From: Flavobacteriaceae bacterium
GTDB lineage: Bacteria > Bacteroidota > Bacteroidia > Flavobacteriales > Flavobacteriaceae
DNA length: 39,865 nucleotides
Reading direction: 5' to 3'
NCBI GenBank assembly: GCA_027065775.1
Contig: JAMONN010000124.1
Span: forward strand, 1 to 39,865
The notes beneath the pieces were generated by a model. That model was not told the origin of the DNA and made no database searches. It saw nothing but the letters and a program-made list of their open reading frames with translations. Both the position numbers and the translations under genes were made by a program. Positions within the stretch are counted from its first letter, which is position 1. The number at the start of each line of letters is the position of its first letter. Shown piece after piece: positions 1 to 8,590 of the stretch.

Positions 1-353
1 TGTGTTTTATAATGTTGAAAACCACGCTGTTTATCATAAGCGCCAAAAACTACTTTATCTATTTGAGTCCAATAACTTGCGCCAGCACACATTTGACAAG
101 GTTCCAAAGTAACATATAAAGTACAATTTTTTAAATATTTACCACCAAGATAATCCGATGCCATTGTAAAAACTTGCATTTCTGCATGTGCGGTTACGTC
201 GTTTAATGTTTCGGTTAGATTGTGCGCTCTTGCAATTATTTTACCTTTGCAGACTATAATTGCACCAATTGGCACTTCGTCTTTCTCGAATGCAGTTTGG
301 GCTTCTTCAAATGCTTTTTGCATGAAATAATTATCGTCTTTTGGTTGGAGCAT
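1..353 (-). CDS. tadA: tRNA-specific adenosine deaminase TadA (3' end cut by window edge)
   Basis: Read by hand on the minus strand from the ATG at 353-351; 117 codons are present and the frame runs off the left edge, so the C-terminus is missing. The protein is a zinc deaminase of the cytidine deaminase fold. The catalytic HAE motif (H56, E58) and the second zinc motif PCQMCAG (C86, C89) are both visible, and the segment after it (VVFGAYDKQRGF) fits TadA. The family deaminates the wobble adenosine of tRNA-Arg to inosine in the cytoplasm. A related nucleoside or guanine deaminase is less likely given the PCxMC spacing. It starts 8 bp after the murI stop on the same strand, so the two are probably cotranscribed. 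Confidence 0.9.
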   Translation of the reverse strand, partial: MLQPKDDNYFMQKAFEEAQTAFEKDEVPIGAIIVCKGKIIARAHNLTETLNDVTAHAEMQVFTMASDYLGGKYLKNCTLYVTLEPCQMCAGASYWTQIDKVVFGAYDKQRGFQHYKT

Positions 354-361
354 CTTGTTAG

Positions 362-1144
362 TTAAAAGTTTAAAAAGTTAATTTTACAATTTTCTTTTTG
401 GATGAATTGTTCTATAATTTGTTCATTCAAATTACTAAATAATTTATGATTCCCTAAATTAGTTTTAATTTTTAATAAATTATTCTGTTTTAAAATATTT
501 TCAACTTGCTTAGCAACTGCTTCGCCTGAATCTATAATCTTAATTTTATCACCAATAATTAGTTTGATTTGTGGTATTAAAAACGGATAATGACTACAAC
601 CCAAAACCAAATAATCTATCTCTTTTTCAATTAAATTGAACAAATATTTCTTTAGCAAAATATCCAAAGCAATAGAATTTATTTTACCAGATTCTATGAG
701 TGGCACTAATCCTTCACCAATTTGTTCTATTATTTCAATGTTTTCTGAAAATTCAGCTGCTTGATTCGAAAATAGTTCACTGTTTAGTGTTCCTTTTGTG
801 GCTAAAATTCCTATTTTTTTAGTTTTGGTTTTTAACGCTGCAGGTTTAATTGCAGGTTCGATACCAATAAATGGAATAGTATAATTTTTTCTAAGAAAAT
901 CAATAGCATTGGTAGTTGCGGTATTACATGCAACAACTATTATCTTACAACCTTTTTTGATTAATAAATCTGTGTTTTTTACAGATAAATCTATTATTTC
1001 TTGTTTGGTTTTTTGTCCGTAAGGCGCATTTTTACTATCTGCTAAATAAATTGTATTTTCATTAGGTAAAAGCGTGATTATTTCTTTCCAAATAGAAAGT
1101 CCGCCAATACCAGAATCAAAAATGCCAATCGGGTTGTTTTGCAT
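362..1144 (-). CDS. murI: Glutamate racemase MurI
   Basis: This 260-residue protein converts L-glutamate to D-glutamate for peptidoglycan synthesis in the cytoplasm. The N-terminal substrate motif IGIFDSGIGG (D10, S11) and the two catalytic cysteines are intact: C73 in VACNTAT and C183 in LGCSHYPF, one in each half of the pseudo-symmetric Asp/Glu racemase fold. Length is normal for the family. The ATG at 1144 directly precedes the conserved N-terminal strand, which fixes the start. It is first in a probable two-gene operon with tadA and is divergent from the TonB-like gene at 1216, with a 71-bp shared upstream gap. Confidence 0.96.
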   Translation of the reverse strand: MQNNPIGIFDSGIGGLSIWKEIITLLPNENTIYLADSKNAPYGQKTKQEIIDLSVKNTDLLIKKGCKIIVVACNTATTNAIDFLRKNYTIPFIGIEPAIKPAALKTKTKKIGILATKGTLNSELFSNQAAEFSENIEIIEQIGEGLVPLIESGKINSIALDILLKKYLFNLIEKEIDYLVLGCSHYPFLIPQIKLIIGDKIKIIDSGEAVAKQVENILKQNNLLKIKTNLGNHKLFSNLNEQIIEQFIQKENCKINFLNF

Positions 1145-1215
1145 TTTACAAAATTACGGATTTTTGTTGGTATAATTTTTGAGAATAAATTATTCTAACT
1201 CTTAAATTATGAATT

Positions 1216-2070
1216 ATGAAAAAATGGTATAAAGTAACTATTCCAAAACCTTGTCGTGAAGATTGGAACAAAATGACATCAAATAAAAAAGGAAAATTTT
1301 GTGATGTATGTACAAAAACGGTAATTGATTTTACCAATAAATCTACTAATGAAATTCAAGATATTCTATTAAAAAATCACGATAAACGAGTTTGTGGTCA
1401 TTTTTATAAATCTCAATTAGCGACGATAAATATTGAAATACCTAATTTTATTTTTAAAAAACAATATTCACAAGTACGGATTTTTGCTTTAGCATTATTA
1501 GTAACTATGGGAACAAGTTTAATGAGTTGTCAAACTGACGGAAAAGTTAAAAAAATAGAATCTGTTGATATTGTTGATTCAATTCCGAAAACTAAAAAAA
1601 TTAAGAAAGATTCAATTTTAATTGACAAACCTGTTATTCCTAAAAAACCTCAAAATATTAATCTTAAAGGAATAATAATCCAACCTGTTATGGGAGACAT
1701 AATCATTGAGCAAGAAAAAAACACCGCTTTAAGTTTTAATCTTGTAGAAATGATTCCTCAATTTAAAAAAGCAAAAGACAATTCAAAAAAATCATTTAAT
1801 AAGCAAATGGCACAATTTGTTCAAGATAATTTTAATTTAGATATTTCGCCAGATTATAATCTTCCAAAAGGTAAAAAAAGAATTTCAGTTCAATTTACCA
1901 TAGATAAAACAGGAAATGTTAAAGATATAAAAGTTAGAGCACCAAATAAAACGTTAGAGAAAACTACGATAGAAATGTTTAAGAAATTACCTCAATTTAT
2001 TCCTGCCAAACACAAAGGTAGAACAGTTGCTATAAAATATAATTTACCTATATATTTTAATGTGGAGTGA
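1216..2070 (+). CDS. TonB-C-terminal-like membrane protein with Cys-rich N-terminus
   Basis: A 284-residue protein of unknown specific role. The N-terminal ~65 residues carry C13, C29xxC32 and C60, a zinc-ribbon-like layout (FCDVCTKT). Residues 87-104 form one hydrophobic helix, followed by SLMSC105, which resembles a lipobox but lies too far inside to be a signal peptide. A Lys/Pro-rich linker follows, and residues ~215-284 resemble a TonB C-terminal domain (ISVQFTIDKTGNVKDIKV, then QFIPAKHKGRTVAIKYNLPIYF). The inferred topology is a cytoplasmic Cys-rich domain, one membrane span and a periplasmic TonB-like domain. It could energise an outer-membrane receptor or serve as an envelope linker; no receptor gene is adjacent. 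It is followed by dxs on the same strand after 70 bp. Confidence 0.75.
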   Translation: MKKWYKVTIPKPCREDWNKMTSNKKGKFCDVCTKTVIDFTNKSTNEIQDILLKNHDKRVCGHFYKSQLATINIEIPNFIFKKQYSQVRIFALALLVTMGTSLMSCQTDGKVKKIESVDIVDSIPKTKKIKKDSILIDKPVIPKKPQNINLKGIIIQPVMGDIIIEQEKNTALSFNLVEMIPQFKKAKDNSKKSFNKQMAQFVQDNFNLDISPDYNLPKGKKRISVQFTIDKTGNVKDIKVRAPNKTLEKTTIEMFKKLPQFIPAKHKGRTVAIKYNLPIYFNVE

Positions 2071-2077
2071 TTTTAGA

Positions 2078-2118
2078 ATCTGTGATAAATCCGTTTAATC
2101 CGTGCCATCAGTGTTCCA
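2078..2118. repeat. Candidate degenerate interspersed intergenic sequence
   Basis: The gap before dxs reads as a run of 'aatc-cgtg/cgtt' phrases (tctgtgataaatccg, tttaatccgtg, catcagtgttcc), less AT-rich than nearby spacers. It resembles in style the stretch at 37295-37323 (tctgcgttaatcagcg, aaatctgcgggaa). No protein or RNA function is visible. It is called a repeat only by resemblance within this window and general impression. Confidence 0.35.
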
Positions 2119-2128
2119 ATAAAAACCG

Positions 2129-2136
2129 TATTTTCG
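2129..2136 (+). promoter_or_regulatory. Possible -7 box immediately before dxs
   Basis: TATTTTCG matches the Bacteroidota -7 consensus TAnnTTTG at all but one position and ends only 4 nt before the dxs GTG. No clear -33 TTG is seen at the usual spacing. Confidence 0.35.
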
Positions 2137-2140
2137 CAAA

Positions 2141-3940
2141 GTGAAAACTAACTTTCTAAAAAACATTAACAATCCAAAAGATTTAAAAAAATTAAATCTA
2201 AATGAATTACCACAACTCGCTAAAGAGTTACGTGAATTTATCATTGATATTGTTGCCACAAAAGAAGGTCATTTAGGTGCAAGTTTAGGTGTTGTAGAAC
2301 TTACAATCGCTTTACATTATGTATTTGACACGCCTAACGATTTATTAATTTGGGATGTTGGTCACCAAGCTTATGGTCATAAAATTCTAACAGGTAGAAA
2401 AGATATATTTCATACCAATAGACAATTAAATGGTATTTCAGGTTTTCCGAAAAGAATTGAAAGCAACTACGATGCTTTTGGTGTTGGTCATTCGTCCACT
2501 TCGATTTCTGCGGCATTAGGAATGGCGATTGCAAGTAATTTAAAAGGCGATTTGAATAAACACCACATTGCCGTAATTGGCGATGCAAGTATTGCCAGTG
2601 GAATGGCTTTTGAAGGTCTAAATCATGCAGGAGTTACCAATGCAAACCTATTAGTTATTTTAAATGATAACGAAATGGGAATCGACCCAAATGTTGGTGC
2701 TTTAAAAGAATATTTAACTAGAATAAAACAAGATAAAACCGATTGTAATTCTAATATTTTCACAGCGTTGAATTTCGCATATTCAGGGCCGATAGATGGT
2801 CATGATGTTTTTGCCGTTATAACGGAATTAAATCGTTTAAAAACTATAAAAGGACCGAAATTTCTACACCTAATTACTAAAAAAGGGAAAGGTTTAAAAC
2901 AAGCCGAAGAAGATCAAATAACGTATCACGCACCAGGAAGATTTGACAAAATATCAGGAGAAAGAATTCTGGAAAATGATAAAAACACATTACCAAAATT
3001 TCAAGATGTTTTTGGATTAACATTAGTAGAACTTGCTAAAAAAAACGAAAAAATAATTGGTATAACACCAGCGATGCCAACAGGAAGTTCCTTAAAATAT
3101 ATGATTGCAGAATTTCCAAATCGTGCTTTTGATGTTGGTATTGCAGAGCAACATGCAGTAACCTTAGCAGCAGGAATGGCAACACAAGGTTTTATTCCGT
3201 TTTGTGCTATTTATTCTACATTTTTACAACGTGCTTACGATCAAATTATACACGATGTTGCTTTACAAAAATTACCTGTGATTTTTTGTATAGATCGTGC
3301 TGGTTTAGTAGGCGAAGATGGCGCAACACATCATGGTGTTTTTGATATTGCTTATTTACGATTAATACCTAATTTAATAATTGCCGCACCAATGAATTAT
3401 GAGGAATTGCGTAATTTATTATATACTGCTCAATTAGGATTAGATTTACCTATTGCTATTCGTTATCCGCGTGGTGTTTTGAATTTAAGCGAAGAGCGAA
3501 AAGTGAAGATTGAAAAGTGGAAGACTACTTTCAGAAAAATAGCAATTGGTAAAAGTGAGCGACTTACTTTTGGTAAAAAAATAGCAATTTTAACTACAGG
3601 AACAATAGGTAATACAATTATTGAAATTTGTAAAGAAAAAAATTACTCGAAAATAATTTCACATTATAATTTCACTTTTATTAAACCGTTAGATGGCAAA
3701 TTATTGCATTCTATTTGTGCTAATTTCGATAAGATTATCACTATAGAAGAAGGAACAATAATTGGTGGTTTTGGTTCTTCAATACTAGAATTTATTGCCG
3801 AAAATAATTATCAAAACATTTATTTAAAACGACTTGGCATTCCAGATAATTTTGTGGAACATGGAAAGGTTTCGGAATTAAATAAAATTGTCGGATTAGA
3901 TATTACTTCCATAAAAAAAGAAATAAATTTATTCTCATAA
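2141..3940 (+). CDS. dxs: 1-deoxy-D-xylulose-5-phosphate synthase
   Basis: This 599-residue thiamine-diphosphate enzyme condenses pyruvate and glyceraldehyde-3-phosphate to DXP, the first step of the MEP isoprenoid pathway. Visible motifs are GHLGASLG (H44), WDVGHQAYGH (from residue 71), the ThDP-binding GDAS at 147-150 with ND about 28 residues later (the usual GDG is GDA here), and FDVGIAEQHAV carrying the catalytic Glu in the pyrimidine-binding half. The C-terminal transketolase domain is complete. Start: the conserved N-terminus begins at a GTG at 2141 and no in-frame ATG lies upstream or within the first 100 codons, so GTG initiation is very likely. A hairpin follows the stop. Confidence 0.96.
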   Translation: MKTNFLKNINNPKDLKKLNLNELPQLAKELREFIIDIVATKEGHLGASLGVVELTIALHYVFDTPNDLLIWDVGHQAYGHKILTGRKDIFHTNRQLNGISGFPKRIESNYDAFGVGHSSTSISAALGMAIASNLKGDLNKHHIAVIGDASIASGMAFEGLNHAGVTNANLLVILNDNEMGIDPNVGALKEYLTRIKQDKTDCNSNIFTALNFAYSGPIDGHDVFAVITELNRLKTIKGPKFLHLITKKGKGLKQAEEDQITYHAPGRFDKISGERILENDKNTLPKFQDVFGLTLVELAKKNEKIIGITPAMPTGSSLKYMIAEFPNRAFDVGIAEQHAVTLAAGMATQGFIPFCAIYSTFLQRAYDQIIHDVALQKLPVIFCIDRAGLVGEDGATHHGVFDIAYLRLIPNLIIAAPMNYEELRNLLYTAQLGLDLPIAIRYPRGVLNLSEERKVKIEKWKTTFRKIAIGKSERLTFGKKIAILTTGTIGNTIIEICKEKNYSKIISHYNFTFIKPLDGKLLHSICANFDKIITIEEGTIIGGFGSSILEFIAENNYQNIYLKRLGIPDNFVEHGKVSELNKIVGLDITSIKKEINLFS

Positions 3941-3942
3941 AA

Positions 3943-3971
3943 AACGACTTCACTAAAAAAGTGAAGCCGTT
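3943..3971 (-). terminator. Rho-independent terminator between convergent genes
   Basis: AACGACTTCAC, a 7-nt loop, then GTGAAGCCGTT form an 11-bp stem with one mismatch. Read on the minus strand it is followed by a run of T, so it best serves the T9SS gene at 3995-7114; it may also slow dxs transcription from the other side. Confidence 0.75.
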
Positions 3972-3994
3972 AATAATTAATAATGTACTTTAAA

Positions 3995-6900
3995 TTATTT
4001 AATGATAATTTTATGTGATTCTTTTAAATTGTCACCTGTGAAATTAACTAAATACACGCCACTTTCTAAGTTTACAGAAACCGAAGTTTTATTATTTATA
4101 GTTAGTGCTTTTTGATAAACTTTTCTTCCATTCATATCAAAAACTTGCATATCTGCTTTATTAATAGTAGTAGATGCTATAGTGAAATTACCATTAGAAA
4201 CAGTTGGATAAATACTAAGTGCATTACTCAACTCATTATCACCAACACTAGCAGGGAATTGTGAAAATTGACCTGTAAAAAACCCTCTACCATAAGTAGA
4301 TGCTAATACTAAATTGTCTGCTGTTCTTAAACTAAAACTAGTTACTTTTACATTTTGCATACCATCTTGTGATTGTACCCAATTTGGTTCTGTATCATTA
4401 AAATTTGCAGTTCTCCAAACACCTAAATCTGTACCAATAATAACTTCGTTATCTAAGGTTGGATTCATCATTATACATTTAACTGGTATATCTGGGAAAT
4501 CACCTTCTTTATTTTGCCAAGTATTACCACCATTTTCAGTAAACCAAATACTTGGTACACCATAATTATGAAAAGTAACCATTATTTCATTTTCGTTTGC
4601 ACCAAAATCGATTGCTGAAATACTACCAACAAATGCAGGTCCTTGGATATTTGACCAAGTAGGATTTGTATCTGCATTAGATAATTTTAATAATCCGCCA
4701 AGAGCAGTACCAACAAGTAAAGTTGTACTAGAAGTAGTGTATGGAGAAACTTTCATTACTGTTGGCGCGCTATTAAGTAACGCGTTAGTTAAATTAGTTC
4801 TAACTGGTGAAGTACTGTTTACATTAGTAAATCTAGAAATTCTTCTAGAGCTACCAATAGTTGCATTAGAATATAATATGTCTAAATTATCATCTAATTC
4901 AGCAATATTAACAAATGTACCTGTATTTTCTTGAATAATTACATTTAAAAATGCGCCAGATGAGTTCAATCTAAAATAAGAGTTTCCTGTAACTGACGCT
5001 ATCATATATTGACTATCTTTATCTATAAAACAATACATACCATCTCCTCCAATTACTTCCTGTGAAAAACTGGTAGTGGGAGTTGCATTATTAATAAAGT
5101 TTGTACCATTATCTTGTGAACCACCTAAAAATCTTTCTTGATTTATATCCTGTCCTATACCCGCTTTATAAAACTGTGCTGTATTATAATCTCTAAATCT
5201 ATTTACAATAGTTCCTGCAGCATTTGGTGCGTTAGAAAATGAATTTGCATAAGCAACACCACCATCTGAAAATATTAATCCTTTATTTGAATCTGTAGGA
5301 TGAAATGTTAAACCATGAATATCTGCATGAGTAAGTGATAAATTTGCTGGTTGCCCGTTACCATTAACCCATTTCGTTATTTGACTCCAATTACCTCCGC
5401 TATCATTTGACCTAAAAGCGTCTATACCACCTACATATACTATTTTATCATCATTAGGATCTACCGCTATCATTAAATTATAAAAAGCTTGCCCTCTAGT
5501 GAAATCGTTTGCTGGCACCGAAGCTCCTGCATCGACAGGTAATGGCAAAGTTGTTGGGGTAGTATCAAAACCATCTGTGGTTAATTTAATTTGAACAGTG
5601 CCTGTTTGAATTAATAAATATATTTTATTTGGATCCGTAGAAGATGCTGCCATTTCAACTCTTCTTCCTCCTGGAGAAACATATTGCTGTATGAACGTAT
5701 TACCATTAGTAGAAGAAAAAATTGTTCCTCCACCATCACTAAAAGAAGCACTTCTTGTTGTGGACATCCATATTTTATTATCTGATGTAATCATTAAATC
5801 GTTTGGTTGAAAAGGATTACCTGCTGGTGTCAATGGTAAATTAACTTGTGTCCAAGTGCCACCATCATCTACTGATTTAAATAAACCTAATTCACCACCA
5901 AGAAAATTATTTGCTGCCTCTCCGTAAGTAGATTCAGCAATTGTAGCAAATAATTCTGTATTACCTCCATTATTCCAAGCAATAATATCATTTACATGAT
6001 ATTTTCCTGGTACTAAAACTAAACCTGCAGGTAAGTCTTGATCCACATTATTTATAGTAATATTTACTGTTCCATTTAATATTGCATCTTTTAAAATTTG
6101 ACCATCCGCCAATGATATCATAACTGACGGTATAGTAATTGCAGCATCAGTTCCTCCCATTCCGAAAAGCGAACCAACTACATTATTTACCATTATTACG
6201 GCAATAGCACCATTATTCTGTGCATTTAAAACTTTATCTGTAAAATTACAAACACCTCTATCTATAACCGCAATATTGCCATTAATAGCAGCGCCATTTG
6301 TTATTGGATCACAAGCATCTATAGGTGATGCTAACACTAAATTTCCAGAAAATGAAGCTGTAATATCTGGCCCAAATGTATTAGATTGAATTGCAATAAA
6401 ATTACCAACTCCACCTGAATTCACTATTACTTCTGCATCATTAATAAAAGTTGTTGCTCCAGAATTTCCACCAAAATTATGAACCCATGTTTCTCCTGCA
6501 TCTTCAGATTTCCATATTCCATTACCATTTACTGCGCCCTGTGTATAAGACTCACCAGTACCTACGTACATAATTTGTGAATCATTTGGATCAAAAACTA
6601 TAGCTGAAACTGCTAAATTCTCTGGAACATTAAGTTTTTGCCAACTAGAAATACCATTTTCAATATTGTCATTTACCCATAAACCTCCACTAACACCGCC
6701 TGCAAAAACTCTTTTATTAGTTGGGTCATTAGGGTCATAAATTGCTGCTCTAGTTCTACCTGCAACATTTCTTGGCCCTCTTTCAACCCAAGCATTTAAG
6801 TTCTCACCTGGTACTGCTTTATTTTGTATATTTAATTGTTGTTGTAATGCAAATAATTTTTCAGGTTCTGCTTTTCCAGTTTTAGGATTCATTTCTAAAA

Positions 6901-7114
6901 TACTTTGCTCTTCAAAATATTTATTTGGAGGAATACTTAATGCCTTTCTTTCTTCTTTTGATAATCGTAACGCTTTTTGATAAGGATGATTATCAATGAA
7001 ATTTTTATGATTTTTTCTTAAATTAGAAGTATTATTATCTTTATTTTTAATAATTACCATGGTAATTATCACTAATGATAAAACTGTAAATAATGTAATT
7101 TTTAAATTTTTCAT
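3995..7114 (-). CDS. T9SS-secreted beta-propeller (BNR/VPS10-like) protein with PA domain
   Basis: A 1039-residue secreted protein. Residues ~5-23 form a hydrophobic signal or anchor segment. From ~108 it carries repeats typical of sialidase/VPS10-like propellers: GPRNVAGRTRA, then DPND...YVGTGES, WKSEDAGETW (~201-210), LFKSVDDGGTW and FRSNDSGGNW. Between two blades, residues ~245-350 form a protease-associated (PA) domain (VIDRGVCNFTDKVLNAQNNGAIAVIMVNN). The last ~75 residues are a type A T9SS sorting domain (SIYPTVSNGNFTI, QVFDMNGRKVY, ending SHKIIIK). It is expected to cross the outer membrane and be anchored on the surface or released. No catalytic residues could be assigned; binding, adhesion or a hydrolytic role are all possible. 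Confidence 0.88.
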   Translation of the reverse strand: MKNLKITLFTVLSLVIITMVIIKNKDNNTSNLRKNHKNFIDNHPYQKALRLSKEERKALSIPPNKYFEEQSILEMNPKTGKAEPEKLFALQQQLNIQNKAVPGENLNAWVERGPRNVAGRTRAAIYDPNDPTNKRVFAGGVSGGLWVNDNIENGISSWQKLNVPENLAVSAIVFDPNDSQIMYVGTGESYTQGAVNGNGIWKSEDAGETWVHNFGGNSGATTFINDAEVIVNSGGVGNFIAIQSNTFGPDITASFSGNLVLASPIDACDPITNGAAINGNIAVIDRGVCNFTDKVLNAQNNGAIAVIMVNNVVGSLFGMGGTDAAITIPSVMISLADGQILKDAILNGTVNITINNVDQDLPAGLVLVPGKYHVNDIIAWNNGGNTELFATIAESTYGEAANNFLGGELGLFKSVDDGGTWTQVNLPLTPAGNPFQPNDLMITSDNKIWMSTTRSASFSDGGGTIFSSTNGNTFIQQYVSPGGRRVEMAASSTDPNKIYLLIQTGTVQIKLTTDGFDTTPTTLPLPVDAGASVPANDFTRGQAFYNLMIAVDPNDDKIVYVGGIDAFRSNDSGGNWSQITKWVNGNGQPANLSLTHADIHGLTFHPTDSNKGLIFSDGGVAYANSFSNAPNAAGTIVNRFRDYNTAQFYKAGIGQDINQERFLGGSQDNGTNFINNATPTTSFSQEVIGGDGMYCFIDKDSQYMIASVTGNSYFRLNSSGAFLNVIIQENTGTFVNIAELDDNLDILYSNATIGSSRRISRFTNVNSTSPVRTNLTNALLNSAPTVMKVSPYTTSSTTLLVGTALGGLLKLSNADTNPTWSNIQGPAFVGSISAIDFGANENEIMVTFHNYGVPSIWFTENGGNTWQNKEGDFPDIPVKCIMMNPTLDNEVIIGTDLGVWRTANFNDTEPNWVQSQDGMQNVKVTSFSLRTADNLVLASTYGRGFFTGQFSQFPASVGDNELSNALSIYPTVSNGNFTIASTTINKADMQVFDMNGRKVYQKALTINNKTSVSVNLESGVYLVNFTGDNLKESHKIIIK

Positions 7115-7164
7115 GAAGTATATCTTTAATTAGTTTGCTAATATCGTTAAAAAACAACTAAACT

Positions 7165-8505
7165 CTAAAAAAGCCTACCTTTTAACTTATTATTTAATAA
7201 AATTGCCGAACTATCGGACAAACCAGTGACAAAACAGCACATCTGTAATAACCTTTCATATAAAGTTTCATTAATAACTTGATATTTTTCCGGCAACAAT
7301 TCTATAATTATTTTATCATAATGAGAAGCCTTATTATCAAACTTATTATTTATTGCGCTAACAAAAACAGTTAATATGTTTGTAATAATGTGATAACCTG
7401 CAATTTCTTTTTCAATTACATTTTTACTTCTATAAATTTTTTGAACGCTTATTTTAATAATATCATTTATTTGAGCTTCATATTTACTTTTTTCTAATAA
7501 TGAATTACCAAATTTTCCTTGAAGTATATGTTCTTCATTTTTAATGAAATTAGTAACAACTTCATTGATTAATGTGTTTATAGCTAAAGCTCTTAAATAA
7601 CTTAATCGGTCTTTTTTAGTACTTAAAGCGTAATATTTTTTGGTGTTTATAGTGTCTTTTACTAATTTGATTAAATATTCTAAAGCAAATTCTTCTTCGA
7701 CTAGACCTAAATTAATACCATCTTCAAAATCTATTATGGTATAACAAATATCATCTGCGGCTTCGACTAAATACGCTAATGGATGCCTATTAAACGCAAT
7801 ATTATCATCTATTCTTAATTGTGTTAGACCTAAATTTGTTACTACATCTAAAAAGGGTTCTGTTTCATGCTGAAAAAAACCAAACTTTTTATCTACAATA
7901 TGTCTACTCGGTTTTTTTGGCAAAGATTCTTTTGGGTATTTCATAAATGCGCCTAAGGTTGCATAAGATAATCTTAAACCGCCTTCTACTCCTATTCTGC
8001 TTTCAGTTAGAATTTTAAAACCATTAGCATTACCTTCAAAATCTATTAAATCTTGCCATTGTTTTAAAGTTAATTGATCTTTAAATTGGTTACCGTTACC
8101 CGTTTTAAAATATTCGCCAATTGCTTTTTCACCACTATGACCAAATGGCGGATTACCAATATCGTGTGCTAAAGCAGCTGCTGCTGTAATTGCTCCAAAA
8201 TCATTTGCTTGATATCCTTTTTCTATAAGATTAGGGTGTTTTTTTAATAATTCTTTACCAACCATTCTACCTAAAGAACGTGCAACAACCGAAACTTCTA
8301 AACTATGTGTTAAACGTGTATGCACAAAATCGGTTTTAGACAATGGTATTACCTGTGTTTTGTCTTGTAAACTTCTGAAAGAATCAGAAAAAATAATACG
8401 ATCAAAATCTACATCAAACCCTAATCTTGTTTCGTCTTGGTTTATTCGTAATCGTTTTTCGGTATCTCCGAAACGTTTTAAGGATAGAAGTTGTTCCCAG
8501 TTCAT
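7165..8505 (-). CDS. dgt: Deoxyguanosinetriphosphate triphosphohydrolase (dGTPase)
   Basis: A 446-residue HD-domain enzyme that hydrolyses dGTP (and in many homologues other dNTPs) to nucleoside and triphosphate, affecting dNTP pools. The N-terminal signature is present (FDRIIFSDSFRSLQDKTQVIP at ~34-54), followed by the HD metal site: H67 in HTRLTHSLEV, H114-D115 in ALAHDIGNPPFGHSGE, and a later Asp in LVEAADDICYTIID. Length is normal for the type. The ATG at 8505 begins the conserved MNWEQLLS-like N-terminus. It lies 85 bp downstream of the MATE gene; the spacer holds an 8-bp tandem repeat within its 5' leader. The window also carries nrdAB, but far away in separate transcription units. Confidence 0.93.
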   Translation of the reverse strand: MNWEQLLSLKRFGDTEKRLRINQDETRLGFDVDFDRIIFSDSFRSLQDKTQVIPLSKTDFVHTRLTHSLEVSVVARSLGRMVGKELLKKHPNLIEKGYQANDFGAITAAAALAHDIGNPPFGHSGEKAIGEYFKTGNGNQFKDQLTLKQWQDLIDFEGNANGFKILTESRIGVEGGLRLSYATLGAFMKYPKESLPKKPSRHIVDKKFGFFQHETEPFLDVVTNLGLTQLRIDDNIAFNRHPLAYLVEAADDICYTIIDFEDGINLGLVEEEFALEYLIKLVKDTINTKKYYALSTKKDRLSYLRALAINTLINEVVTNFIKNEEHILQGKFGNSLLEKSKYEAQINDIIKISVQKIYRSKNVIEKEIAGYHIITNILTVFVSAINNKFDNKASHYDKIIIELLPEKYQVINETLYERLLQMCCFVTGLSDSSAILLNNKLKGRLF

Positions 8506-8509
8506 GTTT

Positions 8510-8547
8510 TATTTGGTTATTTGGTTATTTGGTTATTTGGTTATTTG
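8510..8547. repeat. 8-bp tandem repeat in the dgt leader (about 4.75 copies)
   Basis: The unit TATTTGGT occurs perfectly at 8510-8517, 8518-8525, 8526-8533 and 8534-8541, with a partial TATTTG at 8542-8547. It begins 4 bp upstream of the dgt ATG, so in dgt sense the transcript carries repeated ACCAAATA right before the start codon. Copy number of such arrays can change by slipped-strand replication; since it lies outside the coding sequence any effect would be on leader length or structure. Confidence 0.95.
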
Positions 8548-8558
8548 TGTAATTGAAT

Positions 8559-8566
8559 CAAAAATA
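8559..8566 (-). promoter_or_regulatory. Possible -7 box upstream of dgt
   Basis: On the minus strand this reads TATTTTTG, a match to TAnnTTTG. No TTG is found 17-23 bp further upstream, so support is partial. If used, the tandem repeat at 8510-8547 lies between the transcription start and the dgt ATG. Confidence 0.35.
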
Positions 8567-8590
8567 AGCTAATTTATTTTAACTATATAT

